From positions 11,836 through 75,835 of the forward strand of contig CAKUUX010000011.1 in NCBI GenBank assembly GCA_934693165.1: DNA of 64,000 nt, read 5' to 3'. A program made the translations under genes and the position numbers. Below are positions 63,624-64,000 of the stretch, piece after piece. This DNA is from an uncultured Candidatus Melainabacteria bacterium (GTDB taxonomy: Bacteria; Cyanobacteriota; Vampirovibrionia; Gastranaerophilales; Gastranaerophilaceae). The stretch's first letter is position 1. The number at the start of each line of letters is the position of its first letter. The notes under the pieces are model-generated. The model saw only the letters and a list, made by a program, of their open reading frames with translations. It did no database searches and was not told the origin of the DNA.

Positions 63624-64000
63624 TGAAATTACTACATAAGATAGTATTACTACTTGCTCTATTTACCTTTAGCTCTGTATCTGTACAAGCTATGGATTTG
63701 ATATGTAATTTTTCTGAATATAATGAAAAAGTTCCTGACAAAAAAGTTCACGATATTAGAATACATATTTTTTACGATGATGACAAAACTAATATCGGTT
63801 ATGTCTACTTTGGGAAAAAGAAAAAAGTTGATAGCGTAATAGATTACAACTGGGATTATCTATTGTTCAAAATAAAATATCATTACGATTACGGAAAAAC
63901 AGATGTTACTTATAAAATTGATAGAGTAACAAACGAAATAAAAACGTATAGAAGCGAAGTTGTAAACGGAAATCGTTCATACACTGTTTATTATAAGGGT
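63623..64000 (+). CDS. Unknown exported protein, 3' end beyond window
   Basis: The frame starts at 63623 within the kinase stop (TAATG) and is open to the window edge, giving 126 residues. It begins with a Sec signal peptide (MKLLHKIVLLLALFTFSSVS, cleavage after VQA). The mature part is rich in Tyr, Lys and Asp with alternating strands such as 'IRIHIFYDDDKTNIGYVYFG', suggesting a beta-rich periplasmic domain. I do not recognise it. Coupling to the kinase gene hints at a link with its signalling. Confidence 0.7.
   Translation, partial: MKLLHKIVLLLALFTFSSVSVQAMDLICNFSEYNEKVPDKKVHDIRIHIFYDDDKTNIGYVYFGKKKKVDSVIDYNWDYLLFKIKYHYDYGKTDVTYKIDRVTNEIKTYRSEVVNGNRSYTVYYKG

Overview
This is a dense, AT-rich bacterial chromosome segment with no intergenic gap above about 250 bp. 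No rRNA, tRNA, CRISPR array, insertion sequence or phage gene was seen. The gene content points to a diderm, non-photosynthetic relative of Cyanobacteria, that is, the Melainabacteria/Vampirovibrionia (Gastranaerophilales-like) lineage. Support comes from the ATP synthase order a-c-b'-b-delta-alpha-gamma with beta and epsilon absent, as in cyanobacteria. The gamma subunit resembles the cyanobacterial one but lacks the photosynthetic regulatory insertion. NusB begins with the cyanobacterial-style 'MQARR.ARELAL' and sits next to ftsY. GyrA carries a '[10 protein letters not shown]' box, and DUF3326 and Ski2-like helicase genes are present. LptA/LptC-type proteins and TolC-like exported proteins imply an outer membrane. 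The lineage assignment is inference; no search was run.

Layout. 1-4.7 kb (minus): dapA, secD, secF and a secreted GH13-like protein running off the edge. 4.8-11.4 kb (plus): an overlapping operon lptC-lptA-TPR-dprA-topA-aroE, then gapA with its own promoter and terminator. 12.6-16.7 kb (minus): a tightly coupled five-gene operon of dicarboxylate/amino-acid symporter, two-repeat cysteine protein, HgdC-type activase homologue, YraN and a regulator made of four GntR-type winged helices. 16.8-21.2 kb (minus): gyrA, a stand-alone MshEN-like c-di-GMP-receptor domain and a radical SAM protein. 21.3-25.8 kb: TPR proteins, a pair of TolC-like paralogues and a frameshifted small membrane gene. 25.8-31.5 kb: a GH13-type glycosidase, deoC, an FlhB-type export protein with NPLH in place of NPTH, a sigma-28-type factor and birA. 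31.5-36.6 kb: the ATP synthase operon. 36.6-42.9 kb: a ferredoxin, deoB, nusB-ftsY, an M14 peptidase, a PC4-like protein and priA. 42.9-50.2 kb: a cysteine-rich pseudopilin, DUF3326, an unknown helical protein, a TPR protein with dus, and two coupled 'NVNFNG' proteins. 50.2-56.1 kb: Ski2-like helicase, serS, an Asn-rich protein, a TPR protein and a YkgJ-type protein. 56.2-61.0 kb: smc-scpA-scpB. 61.0-64 kb: a free-standing FlhA cytoplasmic-domain homologue, a PhoR/WalK-like histidine kinase and the start of an exported protein.

Most genes are housekeeping: envelope export (SecDF, Lpt), DNA topology and segregation (TopA, GyrA, SMC-ScpAB, PriA), translation (SerS, Dus, NusB), energy (GapA, ATP synthase) and deoxyribonucleoside catabolism (DeoB, DeoC). 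The most unusual items are the FlhA D1-D3 mini-protein (61032-61670), the stand-alone MshEN domain (18333-18581), the quadruple-GntR regulator and the adjacent activase/cysteine-repeat pair (12576-15396). Several genes have a -10 box 6-8 nt before the start codon and no Shine-Dalgarno, suggesting leaderless transcripts.
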